DNA of 58,371 nucleotides. Source: Paraburkholderia silviterrae. Its GTDB lineage: Bacteria > Pseudomonadota > Gammaproteobacteria > Burkholderiales > Burkholderiaceae. The notes below the pieces were generated by a model. The model saw nothing but the letters and a program-made list of their open reading frames with translations, did not search any database and was not told the origin of the DNA. The stretch covers positions 146,457 to 204,827 of the forward strand of contig NZ_SMRP01000006.1 of NCBI RefSeq assembly GCF_004353915.1, in the 5' to 3' direction. Of this stretch, positions 54,974 to 58,371 are shown one piece after another. Numbering within the stretch: the stretch's first letter is position 1; every line of letters starts with the position of its first letter. Position numbers and translations under genes: made by a program.

Positions 54974-55648
54974 ATGATCCACGCAGATTCATCACATGAA
55001 ATGGACTATCGACCGCTCCCCGCGATCTTCGTGGCCGACGCGCCGGGCCTCGACTTCCTGAATTCAGTCGCCACGCCGGTGGATGAGCCGCTCGACTGGA
55101 TCGGCGATGGGGAGGGCTTGCTCGACTGGCTGGAGCAGGCGCAAATGGTGCCGCGCGAGACACTGGCGGCTTTGCGTGCGCAGTTCGCTCAGACCGACTT
55201 CGACGCCGTTGCCACGCAAGCGAGGGCGCTGCGTGAGTGGTTCAGGGCATTCGTGCACGAGCGCAAAGGCCGGCCATTGAGCGCTGCCGATTTGCGCACG
55301 CTCGAACCCCTGAACCGCTTGCTCGAACGCGACGAGCAACACGGCGAGCTCGTGGCCAACGCCCCTGGCAGCGCATCCTCATTCGCACTGCGCGCGAGGC
55401 GCCGACACAGAACACCGGAGTCCTTATTGATGCCGATCGCCGAGGCGCTGGCGAAGCTGGTGTGCGAAGAGGATTTCACGCATGTGAAAGCCTGCGAGGG
55501 CCCGCGCTGCACACTGCTGTTCGCGGACCACACGCGCGGCCATGCGCGGCGCTGGTGCAGCATGGCCATCTGCGGCAATCGGGCGAAGGTGGCCGCGCAC
55601 CGCAAGCGGCTCAAAGACGCGCAAGCCCAGGACGGCCACGCGCGATAG
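54974..55648 (+). CDS. ABATE / CGNR zinc finger regulator
   Basis: 224 residues from ATG 54974; Met10 (55001) is an alternative. N-terminal ABATE domain (PGLDFLNSVATPVDEPLDWI, GLLDWLEQAQMVPRETLAAL) and C-terminal CGNR finger (CEGPRCTLLFADHTRGHARR, WCSMAICGNRAKVAAHRKRL). Such proteins regulate adjacent catabolic or detoxification genes; the divergent hydrolases are the probable targets. No leader is visible between the presumed start point and the ATG. Confidence 0.9.
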   Translation: MIHADSSHEMDYRPLPAIFVADAPGLDFLNSVATPVDEPLDWIGDGEGLLDWLEQAQMVPRETLAALRAQFAQTDFDAVATQARALREWFRAFVHERKGRPLSAADLRTLEPLNRLLERDEQHGELVANAPGSASSFALRARRRHRTPESLLMPIAEALAKLVCEEDFTHVKACEGPRCTLLFADHTRGHARRWCSMAICGNRAKVAAHRKRLKDAQAQDGHAR

Positions 55649-55659
55649 CCGGGCGGGAC

Positions 55660-56205
55660 TCAATCCGGCCGAGTCGTCTGGAACGGCTGAAACGGCACCA
55701 CCTGATAAAGCGGCCCCTCGGCGCGCGAGCCGCATAGATGACCGCGAAAACGCGTGGTCAGCGCGCCCTCTCCAATGCCGATCCTGATAAAAGCCGGGTC
55801 GATGCATTGCGTGTCGTCGAAGACTTCGCCCGTCACCCAGCGCAGGCTCGCGCGCACGCGCGCCTGCGCGGGAATCTCGATGGGCAGCAGCACCGGCCCA
55901 GGGTTCATGCCGCGTATCGGCTGCAAGGACGCGCGCAGCGCCTCATCGTGCGCGTCGAGGAAGGTCACGTCCGGGCGCGCGGGCACCCGGCACGCGGTGG
56001 CGCCGAGATTGCGCAACACCACATAGGTGCCGCCATGGGACATGCCGTTGAAATCTCCGCTGCCGTCGTCGAGGCTCAATTGGAGCTGGCCAGGCGCGCA
56101 CGGCGCTATATCGGCGGACGCGCTAGTCGTGCATGCGCCAACCATCGCGAGCAGCAATGTGCCGATGCACGCGGTCGAAATACGCTTCCTGTCGCTGGCG
56201 CTCAT
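55660..56205 (-). CDS. DUF4232 domain lipoprotein
   Basis: 181 residues. N-terminal signal with lipobox-like AMVGAC, then DUF4232 core (LQLSLDDGSGDFNGMSHGGT, VVLRNLGATACRVPARPDVT, and ARVRASLRWVTG). Secreted, membrane-anchored; function unknown. Confidence 0.85.
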   Translation of the reverse strand: MSASDRKRISTACIGTLLLAMVGACTTSASADIAPCAPGQLQLSLDDGSGDFNGMSHGGTYVVLRNLGATACRVPARPDVTFLDAHDEALRASLQPIRGMNPGPVLLPIEIPAQARVRASLRWVTGEVFDDTQCIDPAFIRIGIGEGALTTRFRGHLCGSRAEGPLYQVVPFQPFQTTRPD

Positions 56206-56378
56206 GGCTTTCCTCGCTTATTCATCGGACAATTACGGACTATAGCGCGTGCGGTCCACGCCGCGCGCGACCACTGCGCTGCCCTTATACCGCCCATACG
56301 CGCCACCGGATCAAGTTCTCGCCAAAGCGACCGATAACGTTTAACAGACCCATGGTTTAACGTTGTCGAGAACCCTTC

Positions 56379-58256
56379 ATGTCCATCTGGTGCAAGCTTT
56401 CCATTCAGAACAAGCTGGTTCTGAGCATGACGACCTGCCTGCTGATCTTCATCGGCATTTCGAGCGGGCTGAGCATCTGGCTGATCGGCGACACGGTGCG
56501 CGAGCGCGTCGTGCAGGACGAACTGCCTACCGCCGTGAAGGGCATTCGCGCCGACATCGAGCGCCAGCTCGCGGGGCCGATCACCGCGGCGCGGGCCATG
56601 GCGACCGATCCCTTTCTCCAGCAATGGGAAGCCGACGGCGAGCCCGACGCCGGCACCGCCACGTGGATGCGCCTCGCGCAGAACGTGAAGGCGGAGCAGA
56701 AGGCCGTCAGCGTGCAATGGGCGTCCACGAAGAGCGGCAACTATTTCACCGAAGCCGGCCTGCAGCGCAAGCTCGGCGACCACGATCAGTGGCTCCAGGC
56801 CTTTCTCGCCACCGGCAAGCCCTATGAGGTGAGCATGGACCGCGACGTGAGCCTCGGCACCTACACCATGTTCATCAATGCGCGCGTGGACGGCGTGAAC
56901 GGCCAGCCAGGCCCGACCGGCGTGGCGGCGATGGCGCTCTCCGTGGACGCGCTGGCCGCGGGCGTCGCGAGCTACAAGATCGGCGAGACGGGCTTTGCGT
57001 ATCTCGTGCATCCGGATGGCGCAATCATGATCCACCGCGACACCGCGATGGTCGACGGCAAGCACTTCCTCAAGGACCTGCCCGGCATGCCCGCTGGCGC
57101 CGCGTCCACGCTGCTGGCCGGCCCGCGCTACACCTTCATGACCTACACCGCGCCGGGCGGGCCGCGATTCATCGCCACCTCGTTCGTTCCGCAATTGAAT
57201 GCGTACGTCGTGGTCGAGGTGCCGCAAGCAGAAATGCTCGGGCCGTTCGAGCGCGCGATCCGGATGGCGACCATCATTGCCGCCGTCGTGGGGCTCGCCG
57301 GGGCACTCGCGGTGATCCTGCTGGTGGGCCGCGCCATTGCTGCGCCGGTGCGCCGCGCGGCCACGCTGCTTGCGGAGATCGCAAGCGGCCAGGGCGACCT
57401 CACGCGCCAGATGAAAGTCGAGAGCACGGACGAAATTGGGCAGCTCGCCGACGCGTTCAACCGCTTCGTTGCGTCGATGAACACCCTCGTGCGCCGCGTG
57501 CGGGCCTCTTCAATGTCGATCGCCATCGGCTCCACACAGATCGCGACGGGCAATGCCGACCTCAGCCAGCGCACCGAAGATCAGGCCAGCAATCTCGAGC
57601 GCACCGCCGCGTCGATGGAGGAGATCACCGCCGCCGTGAAGAACAATTCGGACACCGCGCACACTGCCGCGCAGATGGCCAGCAGCGCGTCCCGCGCCGC
57701 CGCGCAAGGCGGCGAGGTGGTTGGCCAGGTGGTGAGCACGATGGAACAGATCAGCGATGCGTCGCGCAAGATCTCCGAAATCATCGTGGTTATCGATAGT
57801 ATCGCGTTCCAGACCAATATTCTCGCGCTCAACGCGGCGGTGGAGGCTGCGCGTGCTGGCGAGCAGGGGCGCGGTTTCGCGGTGGTGGCTTCTGAGGTGC
57901 GCAATCTTGCGCAGCGCAGTGCGCAGGCCGCCAGAGAGATCAAGTCGTTGATCGAGCATAGCGCCGGGACGGTGGATGCCGGTTCGCGGCTCGTTGCCGA
58001 TGCGGGCAAGGTGATGGACGACGTGGTCGCGCAGGTGCAGAGCGTGAGCACCATGATGAGCGAGATTACTTCGGCTAGTCTCGAGCAAAGTGCGGGTATC
58101 GGTCAGATTGGCGATGCGGTGCAGATGCTCGATCAGGTGACGCAGCAGAACGCGGCACTGGTGGAGGAAAGTGCCGCGGCGGCTGAGAGCTTGAAGCAGC
58201 AGGCGGCGGAGCTCGATCAGTTGGTGGCGGTGTTCAAAGTTGGGGGAGATGCTTAG
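56379..58256 (+). CDS. Methyl-accepting chemotaxis protein
   Basis: 625 residues. Transmembrane segments at ~13-35 and ~300-322 flank a dCache-like periplasmic domain (MFINARVDGVNGQPGPTGVA, IGETGFAYLVHPDGAIMIHR). HAMP at ~323-375, then signalling hairpin with IDSIAFQTNILALNAAVEAA and RNLAQRSAQAAREIKSLIEH. No NWETF-type C-terminal CheR/CheB pentapeptide is present (it ends VAVFKVGGDA). Ligand unknown. Confidence 0.93.
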   Translation: MSIWCKLSIQNKLVLSMTTCLLIFIGISSGLSIWLIGDTVRERVVQDELPTAVKGIRADIERQLAGPITAARAMATDPFLQQWEADGEPDAGTATWMRLAQNVKAEQKAVSVQWASTKSGNYFTEAGLQRKLGDHDQWLQAFLATGKPYEVSMDRDVSLGTYTMFINARVDGVNGQPGPTGVAAMALSVDALAAGVASYKIGETGFAYLVHPDGAIMIHRDTAMVDGKHFLKDLPGMPAGAASTLLAGPRYTFMTYTAPGGPRFIATSFVPQLNAYVVVEVPQAEMLGPFERAIRMATIIAAVVGLAGALAVILLVGRAIAAPVRRAATLLAEIASGQGDLTRQMKVESTDEIGQLADAFNRFVASMNTLVRRVRASSMSIAIGSTQIATGNADLSQRTEDQASNLERTAASMEEITAAVKNNSDTAHTAAQMASSASRAAAQGGEVVGQVVSTMEQISDASRKISEIIVVIDSIAFQTNILALNAAVEAARAGEQGRGFAVVASEVRNLAQRSAQAAREIKSLIEHSAGTVDAGSRLVADAGKVMDDVVAQVQSVSTMMSEITSASLEQSAGIGQIGDAVQMLDQVTQQNAALVEESAAAAESLKQQAAELDQLVAVFKVGGDA

Positions 58257-58371
58257 CGCGTGCTATTGATTTGGTTTGTTGTGGGTTGTGGGTTCTGTTT
58301 GGGGTTTTGGCGCTTTGGCCTTTCCTTGTTTTCATGTAGGTATATTTGTGTTGCCCCTGTGCGGGGCGGCA
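58257..58371. other. Intergenic end of window, no gene seen
   Basis: A T/G-rich stretch with a small GCCCC / GGGGC hairpin at 58353-58367. No coding frame or RNA was recognised; it may be the terminator region of the chemotaxis gene. Confidence 0.5.

Overview
The window is about 49 kb of an integrated temperate phage followed by about 9 kb of host chromosome. High GC content, the chromosomal genes (AzlCD with an Lrp regulator, DUF4232 lipoprotein, CGNR regulator, chemotaxis receptor) and the style of the phage proteins point to a Burkholderiaceae host (Burkholderia, Paraburkholderia or Caballeronia). This is inference from protein families; no database search was possible.

Layout. The left edge lies inside the prophage. 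From 281 to 25150 a leftward late operon encodes virion proteins: a lambda-like head (Nu1-like and GpA-like terminase, gpW, portal, S49 protease, separate scaffold-like gene, gpD and gpE homologues, FII-like joiner) joined to a Mu-like contractile tail (gp37 to gp48 homologues), a beta-helix tail spike, and a second fibre with its assembly protein. Two rightward acyltransferase genes, each overlapping tail-to-tail with a receptor-binding-module gene, are probable surface-altering morons. From 34421 down to 25689 runs a leftward early operon: Cro-like, CII-like, replication genes with an iteron origin inside the O-like gene, a row of small ORFs, a Ref-like nuclease, and finally a Q-like regulator followed by a terminator. 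A CI-like repressor (34498-35199) lies between two operator regions with the same TAGAACC-N3-GGTTAC type motif. From the right-hand operator region a strong promoter (35505-35533) starts a long rightward operon (35565-48994): small accessory proteins, a ParB-like protein, two exported proteins, a DUF5131 (Gp37/Gp68) protein, a pyrophosphohydrolase-like protein, DUF4031, ASCH and J-domain proteins, an excisionase-like protein and a tyrosine integrase. The integrase gene ends at a terminator abutting the 3' end of a tRNA-Leu(GAG), the likely attachment site. The other attachment site is not in the window, and no lysis genes were recognised, so both may lie further left.

How the parts fit. The layout mirrors lambda: CI sits between two divergent operons under shared operators; the leftward operon makes replication proteins and then a Q-like factor; the late operon follows. 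Several hairpins with U tracts lie inside the late and early operons, as expected if transcription is processive under antitermination.

The chromosomal part (49128-58371) carries an alpha/beta hydrolase, azlCD with a divergent Lrp-type regulator, a diguanylate cyclase, a truncated SDR gene, two more alpha/beta-hydrolase-fold genes divergent from a CGNR regulator, a DUF4232 lipoprotein and a methyl-accepting chemotaxis protein.
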